From Methyloligella halotolerans (GTDB lineage Bacteria > Pseudomonadota > Alphaproteobacteria > Rhizobiales > Methyloligellaceae), in contig NZ_MASI01000007.1 of NCBI RefSeq assembly GCF_001708935.1, positions 1-64,000 of the forward strand: a stretch of DNA of 64,000 nt, given 5' to 3'. The position numbers were made by a program, and so were the translations under genes. Positions 35,025 through 44,486 of the stretch are shown here, piece after piece (position 1 is the first letter of the stretch; each line of letters opens with the position of its first letter). A model generated the notes under the pieces. That model was given only the letters and a program-made list of their open reading frames with translations. It was not told where the DNA came from and made no database searches.

Positions 35025-35363
35025 CTAGCCGATCCGCTTGCTGCGCCGGAGAGAGATCCGCTCTTTCAGCTGGGTGCGGCTATCGTCGGACAACTCGTTG
35101 ATCGCCTCGACCAGCACCCGAAGCTCGCTGCGAAGCCCGTGGATCTGGTCGATAAGGTTGAGGATCACCGGCACCTCTTCCTCGTTCACGCCGAGATCGT
35201 CGACGAGATCGCGGATCAGCGCCGCCCGCGCCAAATCGGCTTCGCTATAGGCCTTGGCATCCGTATCCGCCGGCCGGATCCACCCCTCGCTGACCCACAC
35301 CCGAAGACGGGTGACGGTCAGCTGCTCCACCTTGGAGACGAGGTCACGCTCATCCAGCATCAC
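35025..35363 (-). CDS. cbpM: Chaperone modulator CbpM
   Basis: A 112-residue MerR-like helix-turn-helix protein of the CbpM family, which binds the J domain of CbpA and damps its co-chaperone activity. Seen here: the DNA-binding-like start (VEQLTVTRLRVWVSEGWI), a second helical part (AALIRDLVDDLGVNEEEVPV) and the coiled C-terminus. The start GTG 35363 (or ATG 35360) overlaps the cbpA stop, so the two are translationally coupled, as expected for this pair. Confidence 0.85.
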   Translation of the reverse strand: MMLDERDLVSKVEQLTVTRLRVWVSEGWIRPADTDAKAYSEADLARAALIRDLVDDLGVNEEEVPVILNLIDQIHGLRSELRVLVEAINELSDDSRTQLKERISLRRSKRIG

Positions 35364-36313
35364 GCCTGCTCTCTCAACTTCTTCCGCGGATCGTAGCTGT
35401 GCGTCTCACGCCACTTTTCCGCAAATTCCTTAAGATCGCTATCGATGGTCTCCGGCAGCATGACCTGAAGCTTAATGAGCTGGTCGCCGGTGCCGGCCTT
35501 GGCCTTGATGCCCCTGCCCTTCATCCGCAAGGTCTGGCCCGTGTTCGCGCCCGCCGGAATGGTCATGGACACGACGCCATGAATGGTCGGCACCTCGACC
35601 TTGCCGCCCAGCACCGCCTCGTCAAAGGTCAGCGGGAGGTCGACGATGATGTCCCGCCCATCGCGCTTGAAGACCGGATGCGAGCCCACCGTGATCTCAA
35701 CGAGAGCATCGCCGGCCTCGGCGCCGCCCGATCCCGGCATGCCCTTGCCCTTAAGGCGGAGCACCTGCCCGTCGCGCACGCCTGGCGGGATCGTCACGTC
35801 CAGGGTGCCGCCATCGGGCAGCGTAATGCGCTTCTTCGTGCCGTTCGCCGCCTCCAGAAAGGCGATCTCCAGCCGGTAATTCGCGTCCTGGCCCCGCATG
35901 GCGAAACCGTGCCCGCCCGCACCGCCGCCGAACCCGCGGGCTCCACCGAAGCCGCCGCCCGCCGAGCGGCGCTGGCCGAACAGGTCCGAGAAGATGTCGC
36001 CCATATCCTCGAACCCGGCGCTGGAATAATACTGGGTGCCCTCGTTGCCCCCGGCATATTCGCGGTAATAGCGCTGCTGAGGACGCTCCTGGCCGGACGC
36101 ATCGATCTCGCCGCGGTCGTATTGCCCGCGCTTCTCCTGATCGTTCAGGATCGCATAGGCCGCCGACGCTTCCTTGAACTTCGCCTCGGCGGAGTCGTCA
36201 CCCGGGTTGAGATCGGGATGATACTTCTTGGCGAGCTTCCGGTAGGCCTTGCTGATCTCGTCGGCGCTGGCGGTCTTGGAAACGCCGAGCACGGAATAGA
36301 GGTCGTCTGCCAT
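35360..36313 (-). CDS. cbpA: DnaJ-class co-chaperone CbpA (curved-DNA-binding type)
   Basis: A 317-residue type II J protein. The J domain is at residues 2-70, with the HPD motif in KKYHPDLNPG. A Gly/Phe-rich linker (FGGARGFGGGAGGHGF) follows, then two C-terminal substrate-binding domains (LPDGGTLDVTIPPGVRDGQV and VPTIHGVVSMTIPAGANTGQ). The zinc-finger domain of DnaJ is absent, which defines the CbpA class. It stimulates DnaK ATPase and may bind DNA in stationary phase. It is cotranscribed with the overlapping modulator gene cbpM. Confidence 0.93.
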   Translation of the reverse strand: MADDLYSVLGVSKTASADEISKAYRKLAKKYHPDLNPGDDSAEAKFKEASAAYAILNDQEKRGQYDRGEIDASGQERPQQRYYREYAGGNEGTQYYSSAGFEDMGDIFSDLFGQRRSAGGGFGGARGFGGGAGGHGFAMRGQDANYRLEIAFLEAANGTKKRITLPDGGTLDVTIPPGVRDGQVLRLKGKGMPGSGGAEAGDALVEITVGSHPVFKRDGRDIIVDLPLTFDEAVLGGKVEVPTIHGVVSMTIPAGANTGQTLRMKGRGIKAKAGTGDQLIKLQVMLPETIDSDLKEFAEKWRETHSYDPRKKLREQA

Positions 36314-36468
36314 TTACGACTGGGCTCTCGGTTCTGGGCTTTGAATGGGATTGGGATAAGACACCATCATCCCCGCTGTCACAATGATTTGGGAGAAAAC
36401 GCCGCTTTGCGCAAGGCTGGGCGGCCGCAAAAGACCGTGTTTTCAGCGGCATCCTCCCACTGACGCCT

Positions 36469-38028
36469 TCAGACCGCCTCCTGCTGCACCGAGGCGCCGG
36501 TACGGACCTCACCATCCCGGTCCAGGAGCGCGGCGAGCTTCTTGAAACGTCGTTCGACGCGCTCCCCTTCGAGATTGCAATAGGGTTCCGGCAGGGTCCA
36601 CACCAGCCGGTCGCCTTCGTAGGTGAGGGGCGTATGGGGCAGCACGCCCGGCAGCGAAGCCGACACCATGTTGGCCGCACGCAAGGCCGTTCCAAGGATA
36701 CGGGCCCGCAGCACCATGTCGTCGTCGATCAGCTCCCGGAGCGACTCCGTCAGCTCGTCCTTCACGTAGCCCTCGGCCCGGAAATAGACGGTCAGGGCGA
36801 GGAAGGCCCGGCCGGCGTGATCGAGATCGACGAAGTTGCCTTGGGCGACGAGGTTGAGACTCTGGGTGCCGCGATAATCGGGATGGGCCCGCCAGCCAAT
36901 ATCGGAGAGCAGGCAGGCCGCATAGCGCAACCGCCGCTGCTCCGGCGTCTCTTCGAGCTCGGGCCCGGCAAACAGCGCGTCGGTCCAGTCGCAAAGCTCG
37001 TAGGCGTTCTCCAGCGAGCGCGACCGGCGCCTGGCGAGATCCTCGCAAGCGGCGATCAGCGGATCTTGCTTCTTCTCCTCCTCGTCGAGCAGCGAGTAGA
37101 GCAGACCTTCCCGGATACCGAAGGCCGAGATCACGACCATCTTGGGCCTGATGCGCCGGATCAGCCGCTCTAGGACAAGCGCGCCGTAAGGCACGGTCTC
37201 GCGCCGGGCGCTGGAGATCTCGCTGATGCCGGACAGAGAATTCGGAGATTGCAGATCGAGGGCGGAAGCGAATTTCAGCGCATCGTCCGTCTTGATGCGA
37301 AAATCCTGCATGACGCTCAACGGATACTCGACCTGCGCCATATAGAGCCGGGCGAACGCACGCCACGTCCCGCCGATCGCGTAGAAATCACGGCCCCTGC
37401 CCTTTTCGAGCCAGGGCACGGTCTCCAGCTCGGCATCGACGATCTCGCGGGCCTTCTTCAGGTTGCCGCCAGAAACGTCGATCAGCCGCAACCCGCCGAG
37501 CGGCAGGGTCACCGCCTCGCCCGTCTGACCCTCGAAGATGTCCACCAGCTCCAGGCTGCCGCCGCCGAGATCGCCTGCCAGCCCATCGGCGTTGCGGTGG
37601 CCGGCGAGCACGCCGCGAGCGGCGAGCTCCGCCTCCTTTGTGCCGGTGAGAAGCTGAACCGGCGCTTTGAGAATGGCCTCCGCGCGCGCAACGAATTCAG
37701 GACCGTTTTCGGCATCCCGCGCCGCCGCCGTGGCGATCACCTCGACGGTCTTTGCACCGATCTGGTCGATCAGTTCCCGAAAGCGCCTGAGCGCCCGCAA
37801 GGCGCGCTCCACAGATTTGGGATCGAGCTTGCCCGTGCTCGCGACAGACCGGCCGAGGCCGCACAGCACCTTTTCGTTGAACAGTGGAGTCGGCGCCGGC
37901 GTGGCGCCTTCGTAGACCACGAGCCGAACCGAGTTCGAGCCGATATCGACGACCGCGACCGGGCTGAGTTCTTTGCGAAGGGCCATAGGACGGGATTTGG
38001 ACACCCGAAAAAGATTCAGGAGTGCCAA
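36469..38028 (-). CDS. ppx: Exopolyphosphatase/guanosine pentaphosphate phosphatase family
   Basis: A 519-residue Ppx/GppA enzyme with the ASKHA (actin-like) fold: phosphate-1 VAVVDIGSNSVRLVVYEG and phosphate-2 GLAGDLGGGSLELVD, followed by a C-terminal HD-like helical part (RYAACLLSDIGWRAHPDYRG) that long members carry. It removes terminal phosphates from polyphosphate, and/or acts on pppGpp. It follows ppk by 3 nt on the same strand, so synthesis and breakdown genes are co-expressed. The start is uncertain: TTG 38028 is close to the ppk stop and would be coupled; ATG 37986 is the alternative (14 residues shorter). Confidence 0.93.
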   Translation of the reverse strand: MALLNLFRVSKSRPMALRKELSPVAVVDIGSNSVRLVVYEGATPAPTPLFNEKVLCGLGRSVASTGKLDPKSVERALRALRRFRELIDQIGAKTVEVIATAAARDAENGPEFVARAEAILKAPVQLLTGTKEAELAARGVLAGHRNADGLAGDLGGGSLELVDIFEGQTGEAVTLPLGGLRLIDVSGGNLKKAREIVDAELETVPWLEKGRGRDFYAIGGTWRAFARLYMAQVEYPLSVMQDFRIKTDDALKFASALDLQSPNSLSGISEISSARRETVPYGALVLERLIRRIRPKMVVISAFGIREGLLYSLLDEEEKKQDPLIAACEDLARRRSRSLENAYELCDWTDALFAGPELEETPEQRRLRYAACLLSDIGWRAHPDYRGTQSLNLVAQGNFVDLDHAGRAFLALTVYFRAEGYVKDELTESLRELIDDDMVLRARILGTALRAANMVSASLPGVLPHTPLTYEGDRLVWTLPEPYCNLEGERVERRFKKLAALLDRDGEVRTGASVQQEAV

Positions 38029-38031
38029 CGC

Positions 38032-40212
38032 TTACCCGGTCTGTACGAGATGAGCAAATCGCGGCGGCATGTTTTCCTTTAGCGCCGCGCCTCTGCCCGA
38101 GAGGCTGGGATTGGTCATGAAATAGCTCTGGGCGCTGAACGGCTCCTGGCCTTCCGTCGGCTTGATCCGTTCGGAGCTTCCATCGGATAGAACCCGCCAG
38201 CTCTGCAGATTGTCCTTCAGATTGGCGATCATGATCTGATCGAGGATCTGCTCGTGCACCGTCGGATTGGAGATCGGCGTCATCGCCTCGACGCGCCGGT
38301 CGAGATTGCGCGGCATCATGTCGGCCGACGAGATGTAGATCGCGGCCTTCCGGTGGGGGAGGCCGTGACCGGCGCCGAAACAATAGATGCGTGCATGCTC
38401 CAGGAACCGGCCCACGATGCTCTTCACGTGGATGCGCTCCGAAAGTCCGGCGATGCCCGGCCGCAGGCAGCAGATGCCGCGCACGACGAGGTCGATCTCG
38501 ACGCCCGCCTGGCTCGCCTCGTAAAGCGCATCGATGATCTCCTTGTCGACCAGGGAGTTCATCTTCATCCAGATCGCGGCCGGCCGCCCTTCCCTGGCGT
38601 GATACATCTCCTCACGGATGTGATCGAGAATGCGCGCCCGGATACCGTGCGGCGACAGCGCCAGGGACTCGAGATCCGCCGGCTCCGCATAGCCCGTGAC
38701 GAAATTGAAGACCCGCGACAGATCCGTGCCGATGGAGCGGTCCGCGGTGAAGAAAGAGAGGTCGGTGTAAATCTTCGCCGTCACCGTATGATAGTTGCCC
38801 GTGCCGACATGGCAGTAGGTGACGAGCTCCCCGCGCTCGCGGCGGACAATCAGGCTGAGCTTGGCATGGGTCTTCAGCTCCAGGAAGCCGTACACCACCT
38901 GGACACCGGCGCTTTCGAGATCGCGCGCCCATTTGATGTTCGCTTCCTCATCGAAGCGAGCCTTCAGCTCGACCACTGCGGTGACGGACTTGCCGTTCTC
39001 CGCCGCCTCCTTCAGCACGTCGATGATGGGCGAGGCCTTGCCGGTCCGGTAAAGCGTCCACTTGATAGCCACGACGTCGGGATCCGCCGCCGCCTGCTTC
39101 AGGAACTGCAGCACCACGTCGAACGACTCGTACGGGTGGTGGACGACGATGTCCTTTTCCTTGATCGCGGCAAAGCAATCGCCCTGATGCTCCCGGATGC
39201 GCTCCGGAAACCGGCTGTTATAGGGCTCGAACTTGAGGTCCGGCCGATCCGAGACGATCAGCTGCTCCGTGTCGGTCAGGCCGATCAGCCCCTTCTGGAC
39301 GAAGCTCTCGTCCTCCGTGACATTCAGCTCCTGCATGACGAAGCGCTGCAGGCGCGGCGGCATGGTATTCTCGATCTCTAGCCGGATCACCGATCCGCGG
39401 CGGCGGCGCTTCAGCGCCGATTCGAACAGCCGAACCAGATCTTCCGCCTCTTCCTGGACCTCCAGATCGCTATCGCGCAGCACGCGGAATGCGCCTTGGC
39501 TGCGCACCCGGTAGCCGGGGAAAAGCCGGTTCACGAAGATGGCGACCACGGTTTCCAGCCGGATGAAGCGGATCGCGCTCCCCTCCCCCTCGCTCTTGGG
39601 CAGACGGATGAACCGGTCCAGCATCGGCGGGATCGGCATCAGCGCGTGCATGGAGCGCAGCGAGCCTTCCCGCACCAGCTCAAGCCCCAGGGTGAAGCCG
39701 AAATTCGGGATGAAGGGGAACGGGTGCGCCGGATCGACGGCGATCGGGGTGAGCACCGGAAAGATCTGATCGAGGAAATATTGCTCGAGCCAAGTCTTCT
39801 CGTCCGCGGTCAGATCGTCCGCGCCGAGGATATCGATCCCCGCCTCATCCATGAGCGCCTTCAGCGTCACCCAGATCTCCTGCTGGTCGGCGGTGAGCTC
39901 GGCGACAAACTGATTGATGCGGTCGAGCTGCTCGGCGGGCGTCAGCCCATCCTGGCTCGGGGTCTCTATGCCGGCCAGCACCTGCCCGCGCAGGCCCGCC
40001 ACGCGGACCATGTAGAACTCGTCGAGATTTGAGGCGGAGATCGAGAGGAAGCGCAGCCGCTCCAGCAGCGGATGCCGCTCGTTCTCGGCCTCCTCCAAAA
40101 CGCGCTGGTTGAAATACAGCCAGGAGAGTTCGCGGTTGAAGAACCGGGACGGTCCGAAGGACTCCGGCTCCGGCGAGGAACTCATGGTCTGAACATTATC
40201 CGTCGACGTCAT
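38032..40212 (-). CDS. ppk: Polyphosphate kinase 1
   Basis: A 726-residue PPK1 of normal length that makes polyphosphate from ATP. The N domain ([20 protein letters not shown]), head domain and two PLD-like C domains are present. The autophosphorylated His lies in [16 protein letters not shown] (about residue 475), and a second conserved His segment is [19 protein letters not shown] 40212 is chosen over the GTG one codon upstream because GAGG is 5 nt away. It forms an operon with ppx. Confidence 0.96.
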   Translation of the reverse strand: MTSTDNVQTMSSSPEPESFGPSRFFNRELSWLYFNQRVLEEAENERHPLLERLRFLSISASNLDEFYMVRVAGLRGQVLAGIETPSQDGLTPAEQLDRINQFVAELTADQQEIWVTLKALMDEAGIDILGADDLTADEKTWLEQYFLDQIFPVLTPIAVDPAHPFPFIPNFGFTLGLELVREGSLRSMHALMPIPPMLDRFIRLPKSEGEGSAIRFIRLETVVAIFVNRLFPGYRVRSQGAFRVLRDSDLEVQEEAEDLVRLFESALKRRRRGSVIRLEIENTMPPRLQRFVMQELNVTEDESFVQKGLIGLTDTEQLIVSDRPDLKFEPYNSRFPERIREHQGDCFAAIKEKDIVVHHPYESFDVVLQFLKQAAADPDVVAIKWTLYRTGKASPIIDVLKEAAENGKSVTAVVELKARFDEEANIKWARDLESAGVQVVYGFLELKTHAKLSLIVRRERGELVTYCHVGTGNYHTVTAKIYTDLSFFTADRSIGTDLSRVFNFVTGYAEPADLESLALSPHGIRARILDHIREEMYHAREGRPAAIWMKMNSLVDKEIIDALYEASQAGVEIDLVVRGICCLRPGIAGLSERIHVKSIVGRFLEHARIYCFGAGHGLPHRKAAIYISSADMMPRNLDRRVEAMTPISNPTVHEQILDQIMIANLKDNLQSWRVLSDGSSERIKPTEGQEPFSAQSYFMTNPSLSGRGAALKENMPPRFAHLVQTG

Positions 40213-40369
40213 CACCGCCTCAATTCGACTACGCGTGGCGCGCCGGCCCCCCGGGGCGGCGCAAAATCGGGATCAAGCTATGCCGGGCAACCATTGCAAT
40301 GCTGTTACAGTAAGCGCGCCGGCGTGAATTTTCACCTTCCGGACGCACCGAAACCCGCGCGAATCGCCG

Positions 40370-41047
40370 CTATTCGCTTGGCTGGGTCGTGCGCAGCGCC
40401 TCCGCCGCGAGTTGCCGGCTGATCTTACGGCCCGAGCCGAGCGCCGCCTGATCCACCGCCTCGACCGCCCGCGCCGCCGCCTCCAGGGAGCGGTCCACGT
40501 GAAGCGCGAGATACTCCAGCACCTTCGGCTCGACATTGAGCTGCCGGTCGGCGAATTGCTTCAGCATGACCGTCTTGAGCAGTGGCCCATCGGGCGTGCC
40601 CATATCGGCAAGGGGCAGCGCATTGAGCCGCGACCTCAGATCCGGCAGATCGATGCCCCAGCGCCGGGGGGGCTGACGTGCCGTGAGCAGCAGGAAATGG
40701 CCGCCCTCCTTGACGACGTTCAGGAGATGGAACAGCGCCTTCTCGCCGAAACGCCCCCCATCCGCGTCCTCCAGCACGAAGGCAGAGCTGCGCGGCGCTG
40801 CTTCGACCGCCGCAAGCTCATCCGCAGCGCCTGTCAGGGACGTCGCGTCGGAGCGAGCCTGCCAAACCCGGACGAGATGGGTCTTGCCGCTCGCCGGTGG
40901 CCCGACCAGGAGCTGCGCCGGGGCATTCCATTCGGGCCACGCATCGATCAATTCGACCGCCAGGCGATTGCAATCGCTGACCAGGAAATCGTCGGCACCG
41001 AGCGCGGCGCGATGCGGCAGGTCCAGCACGAGCTGCTCGCGCATCAT
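40370..41047 (-). CDS. hdaA: DnaA-related regulatory protein HdaA
   Basis: A 225-residue DnaA-like AAA+ protein. It starts with the beta-clamp-binding peptide QLVLDLP, followed by Walker A GPPASGKT and the remaining AAA+ core (SAFVLEDADG, LTARQPPRRWGIDLPDLRSR). The DNA-binding domain IV of DnaA is absent. HdaA stimulates ATP hydrolysis on DnaA together with the clamp and so limits re-initiation in Alphaproteobacteria. ATG 41047 overlaps the stop of the preceding phosphatidyltransferase gene (ATGA), so translation is coupled. Confidence 0.92.
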   Translation of the reverse strand: MMREQLVLDLPHRAALGADDFLVSDCNRLAVELIDAWPEWNAPAQLLVGPPASGKTHLVRVWQARSDATSLTGAADELAAVEAAPRSSAFVLEDADGGRFGEKALFHLLNVVKEGGHFLLLTARQPPRRWGIDLPDLRSRLNALPLADMGTPDGPLLKTVMLKQFADRQLNVEPKVLEYLALHVDRSLEAAARAVEAVDQAALGSGRKISRQLAAEALRTTQPSE

Positions 41048-41658
41048 CGCACCGAAACCCCGGAGCCATGCGTTCCGCCCATGCCCTTGCGCCTGCGGGA
41101 CGGACGCTGGGGCACAGGCTCGTAACGCGCCATGTAGACGAGCCAGCTCCAGAAATATGCGCCTGCAGAGGTGACCGTCAGAAGACCCGTAACCCACACC
41201 AGCACCGGAACCAGACCGTGCAGCCCGAATCCCACGCCGAGCTCCGCCAGGACCAAGCCGGCCAGTACGATCTGGAAGAAGGTGTTGGCCTTACTGATAA
41301 AGATGGGCCGCACCTCGACGGGGCGCCCGAGCATGGAGGAAAGCATGAAGGCGCCGATGATCAGCACGTCACGGCTCACCACCGCGATCACCAGCCACAC
41401 CGGCAGATGGCCGGAAAAGCCGAGGGTTACATAGATGCTGACCAGCAGCGCCTTATCGGCGATCGGGTCGAGATAGGCTCCAAGCTCGGTGTTCCATCCG
41501 AAACGCTTCGCCAGGAAGCCGTCCGCCGCGTCGGACGCACCGGCGAGCAGAAACAGCACGAAGGCGGCCGTCATCTCGCCGGTGATGATGAGCCAGACGA
41601 CGAAAGGCACCGCGACAATGCGGGCGAGCGTCAGGCTATTTGGAATATTCACGATCAC
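41044..41658 (-). CDS. CDP-alcohol phosphatidyltransferase, PgsA-like
   Basis: A 204-residue polytopic membrane enzyme with the family motif (DAADGFLAKRFGW, then GAYLDPIADK) binding CDP-diacylglycerol and two metal ions. Small size and the motif context suit phosphatidylglycerolphosphate synthase or a cardiolipin-type synthase. The exact alcohol is not determined, so no symbol is given. About six helices are visible. The basic C-terminus (RPSRRRKGMGG) is cytoplasmic. The start is GTG 41658. It overlaps hdaA, a gene pair often seen in Hyphomicrobiales. Confidence 0.9.
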   Translation of the reverse strand: MIVNIPNSLTLARIVAVPFVVWLIITGEMTAAFVLFLLAGASDAADGFLAKRFGWNTELGAYLDPIADKALLVSIYVTLGFSGHLPVWLVIAVVSRDVLIIGAFMLSSMLGRPVEVRPIFISKANTFFQIVLAGLVLAELGVGFGLHGLVPVLVWVTGLLTVTSAGAYFWSWLVYMARYEPVPQRPSRRRKGMGGTHGSGVSVR

Positions 41659-41731
41659 GGTTCAGCATCCGCCGAAAGGCATAAAACTCGATACGAAAAG
41701 CTTGGCCGGCGCGACAGGCGCCTAGGCCGAT

Positions 41732-43012
41732 TTAATACGCCCGGAGGACATACTCGCCCTGGCCGGGCTCAAAGGAAAATCCGTTCTGCGCCAGATCCTG
41801 CTGCAGATTGTTGAGGGATCCCGCGTAGTCGAAGGTGATCGAAGCGCCTTGCGGCGATAGCGAGTTCACCTCTAGCCGCTCGATTCCCGGCACGTTGGCG
41901 AGACGGCTACGAGCCTCCTGCCAACCCATCAGGCCTTGAAACTCGACCCGAGCGACGATGTATTCGGCCGGCGGGGGCGCTTCTTCCTGCTGCTGCTGGC
42001 GGCCACCGAAGTTGAACCACCCGCCGCCATTGTTGCGTGGCGCAGGAGCCGCCTCCGGCTGCTGCTGGCGGCCGCCGAAATTGAACCAGTTCCCGCCGCC
42101 GCCGCTGCTGGGCGGCTCGCTCCCCTCGGGCATCGCCGTTGCCGCACCGCTCTGCATCGATTTCCAACGGTCCTGCAGCGCTGCGAAATCCTGCTCCGCC
42201 GCCGCCATCGCGGCCGCATCCAGGTCGCCCCGGATCGGCACGTCCTTGATCAGGTCGACTTCGCTGACAGCGTCGGCACCGAACAGCCGCGTCGAGAAGG
42301 TCTCGCCCTTCTGCTCGGCGATGGCGATGACAAGCGGCCCACCGATCTCGTTCTGCAGGAACTCGTAAGCGTCGATATTGCCATTGAGGATCTCCGACAG
42401 GCGCTGCTGATCGAGCACGCCCTGCCGTTTCACCAGGTCCGCCGGCGCGACCGCATGGGCGAGGTCGACGCTATTCCAGCCGTCCGTCCAGGCCTTCACA
42501 AGCTTGCTGTCGTTCAGGGGCGCGCCGGACTGGTCGATCACCACCGGCAGGAGTTTGATCTCCATCGCTCGGGAGTCTTCGATGGGCAGGCCATAGCTGG
42601 AGAGGAGCTGCTGGACGCCCGCCTCGCTGTAGCTGACGCCGAGCGACGCAATATAGCGGGTCGTGGAATAGCGCTCGCTGCCGATGGAGACGCCGGTGAC
42701 CAGGGACTCGACTTCCGCCGAGCTGAGCTGCGGCAGCCGGTCATGAGCCTCCGGCGGCACCAGCCTGCGGAACAGAACCTGCGCGCCTTTCGCCTGGGCC
42801 TCGGCCATGGCCTTTTTCTGAGCCGCCACGGCATTGGCCGCTGTCACGTCCACGTCGATCTTGTCGACATCGTACAGGCTGCCGGCCGCCTGCGCCGGGT
42901 CGCCCTGCACCGCGATGGGAGCAAAGACGAGAATCGCCAAGCAAATGAAATGAAAGAAAGACCGCACGTTCGTCACCCGAAAGGATTGAAATCCGCTCGA
43001 AAGAAAGTCCAT
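41732..43012 (-). CDS. DUF2066 exported protein with duplicated NWFNFGGRQQQ block
   Basis: A 426-residue exported protein of unknown function in the DUF2066 family, often found beside hdaA and purM in Alphaproteobacteria. A signal peptide-like start (FFHFICLAILVFAPIAV) is followed by the family domain (KAMAEAQAKGAQVLFRRLVPP ... TTRYIASLGVSYSE ... LPVVIDQSG). Near residues 305-345 a block GGGNWFNFGGRQQQ is repeated as GGGWFNFGGRQQQQ, a low-complexity linker. The last 75 residues (ARVEFQGLMGWQEARSRLAN ...) form a small alpha/beta domain. Start uncertain: ATG 43012, or GTG 42976, both without a good ribosome site. Confidence 0.82.
   Translation of the reverse strand: MDFLSSGFQSFRVTNVRSFFHFICLAILVFAPIAVQGDPAQAAGSLYDVDKIDVDVTAANAVAAQKKAMAEAQAKGAQVLFRRLVPPEAHDRLPQLSSAEVESLVTGVSIGSERYSTTRYIASLGVSYSEAGVQQLLSSYGLPIEDSRAMEIKLLPVVIDQSGAPLNDSKLVKAWTDGWNSVDLAHAVAPADLVKRQGVLDQQRLSEILNGNIDAYEFLQNEIGGPLVIAIAEQKGETFSTRLFGADAVSEVDLIKDVPIRGDLDAAAMAAAEQDFAALQDRWKSMQSGAATAMPEGSEPPSSGGGGNWFNFGGRQQQPEAAPAPRNNGGGWFNFGGRQQQQEEAPPPAEYIVARVEFQGLMGWQEARSRLANVPGIERLEVNSLSPQGASITFDYAGSLNNLQQDLAQNGFSFEPGQGEYVLRAY
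41987..42101 (-). repeat. Intragenic duplication in the DUF2066 gene
   Basis: Two copies of a stretch of about 40 bp, sharing CTGCTGCTGGCGGCC and TTGAACCA on the + strand, begin about 71 bp apart inside the DUF2066 gene and encode the repeated Trp-Phe-Asn-Phe/poly-Gln block. The copies are similar but not identical at the DNA level, so the duplication is not brand new. Confidence 0.6.
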
Positions 43013-43197
43013 CCGGGGCGCCGTGACAAGAGGTGCGCCACATTTCTCCCGATACCCCCAAAAGACTTCGCAGTTTTCCCTCCAAATTGTGACCGGATGC
43101 TGTCCAATAGGGCTCTGCATCGATGCATCCGGCGCAGTCGCGGGTCCGAGAATCGCCGTACGGCTCGCGCCTTCGCCCGAGACACCCTGACGCGGGC

Positions 43198-44403
43198 ATG
43201 GCGACCATGGCAGATCGAATTGAACAGGCGCTCAAGGAGCTCGAGGCGGGTCTGACTCCGCCCGACTACGAACGACTCATCACGGCCTTCCGGTCGCTCC
43301 AGATCCCGGGCGACGTGGACAGCGGGACGTTGAAGCGTGTCTATCGCCTCTGCTTCAGGATTCTCGGCCTCGCGCCCGGCGAGCCTCCCCTCGATTCCGA
43401 GCACCATATCGAGCCCTGGCAGACGGGACATCTCGAAGCTTGCGCAGCGAGCGCCATCGAAGAGAGCCTCTTTGACCGGAATGCCCAAACGCGCCGGTGG
43501 ATTCGGGAACGGGAAGAGCGATACCGGGTCGAGGGCAAACCAACTCCGGCAGGGTTCGGCGACCAAAACCTTCCGCCAGAGCTCCACATCCCCTGGGATT
43601 TGGAAACCGCAAGAGAGGAGATCGCGCCGTTCCTTGCCGCCTACGAGCGAAACCTGGCCCAGGACCCAGGCGTCCATTTCAAGCTCTGCTACGACGTAAT
43701 GAGCGACGGCTATCCCGTCTTCCGCACAGTGTTCGGCGATTGGATGGACGCGCTGGAGCAGCGCGGCCTGGGTCACCCCGGCATGCGGATGGCCATTGAA
43801 AAATCGGTGGAGCTCGACGCGCTCGCCAACGAGCCGGAGCCGATTTCGTGGCAGGAATGCGAGGCGGAGCTGCTTCCCCTCCTCGACCATGCCCACCCGA
43901 TGATCGCCGCAGGGGCGGCCCGCTATCTCGGCGCGCTCTTCGCCGAGGCGCCCTTCCCCGACGATGAAAAGGCTCCCGGCCTCCCCGAATTCCTTGAGGA
44001 TCTAGCCCAGCGCTCCGAACATCGCCGCAGCCTTTGCGGCGCGTTCATCCGCGGCTTGGACACGGAATGCCGCGGCCTCGGCACCCTCGCCACCGACCCA
44101 CGGCTGCAAGCCTTCGATCTCGACGAATGGGTGGTCGAGGTTCTGAGCCTCGACGAGGAGGAGCCGTTTCTCCCCAACGTCCAGGCCTTCTGGTTCTACG
44201 TCCACGAGTATTACGACACCGATCCCGGCTTCATCACGCGGCTCATCGAAATGGACCGCGCCTGGATCGCCATGATGTGCGCCACCGAATCCCCCAGCCG
44301 CATCGAAGGCATGGAGCCGGTGCTGCACCGCCTTGCGGAGAACCCCGACCCCGAGATCGCCGCCCACGCCGAATCCCATCTCGCGCGCCATTATAGCCAT
44401 TAG
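43198..44403 (+). CDS. Hypothetical soluble protein, helical repeat-like
   Basis: A protein of about 401 residues that I do not recognise. It is soluble and mostly helical, acidic, without a signal peptide. It has HEAT-like stretches (AGAARYLGALFAEAPFPDD, HRRSLCGAFIRGLD, VLHRLAENPDPEIAAHAESH) and conserved-looking segments HIEPWQTGHLEACAAS and WFYVHEYYDTDPGFI. Such alpha-solenoids often serve as scaffolds. ATG 43198 is the likely start (or ATG 43207); the longer frame from 43123 has no ribosome site. It is divergent from the DUF2066 gene and reads towards purM, 84 bp downstream, so it could share its transcript. Confidence 0.75.
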   Translation: MATMADRIEQALKELEAGLTPPDYERLITAFRSLQIPGDVDSGTLKRVYRLCFRILGLAPGEPPLDSEHHIEPWQTGHLEACAASAIEESLFDRNAQTRRWIREREERYRVEGKPTPAGFGDQNLPPELHIPWDLETAREEIAPFLAAYERNLAQDPGVHFKLCYDVMSDGYPVFRTVFGDWMDALEQRGLGHPGMRMAIEKSVELDALANEPEPISWQECEAELLPLLDHAHPMIAAGAARYLGALFAEAPFPDDEKAPGLPEFLEDLAQRSEHRRSLCGAFIRGLDTECRGLGTLATDPRLQAFDLDEWVVEVLSLDEEEPFLPNVQAFWFYVHEYYDTDPGFITRLIEMDRAWIAMMCATESPSRIEGMEPVLHRLAENPDPEIAAHAESHLARHYSH

Positions 44404-44486
44404 ACGAGGACAGCTTGTCCTTGACGGGGTGCCGTCGGCCCGCTTGTTATGCGCCCTAGTTGCGGCACGACCCAAAGGGACGATCC

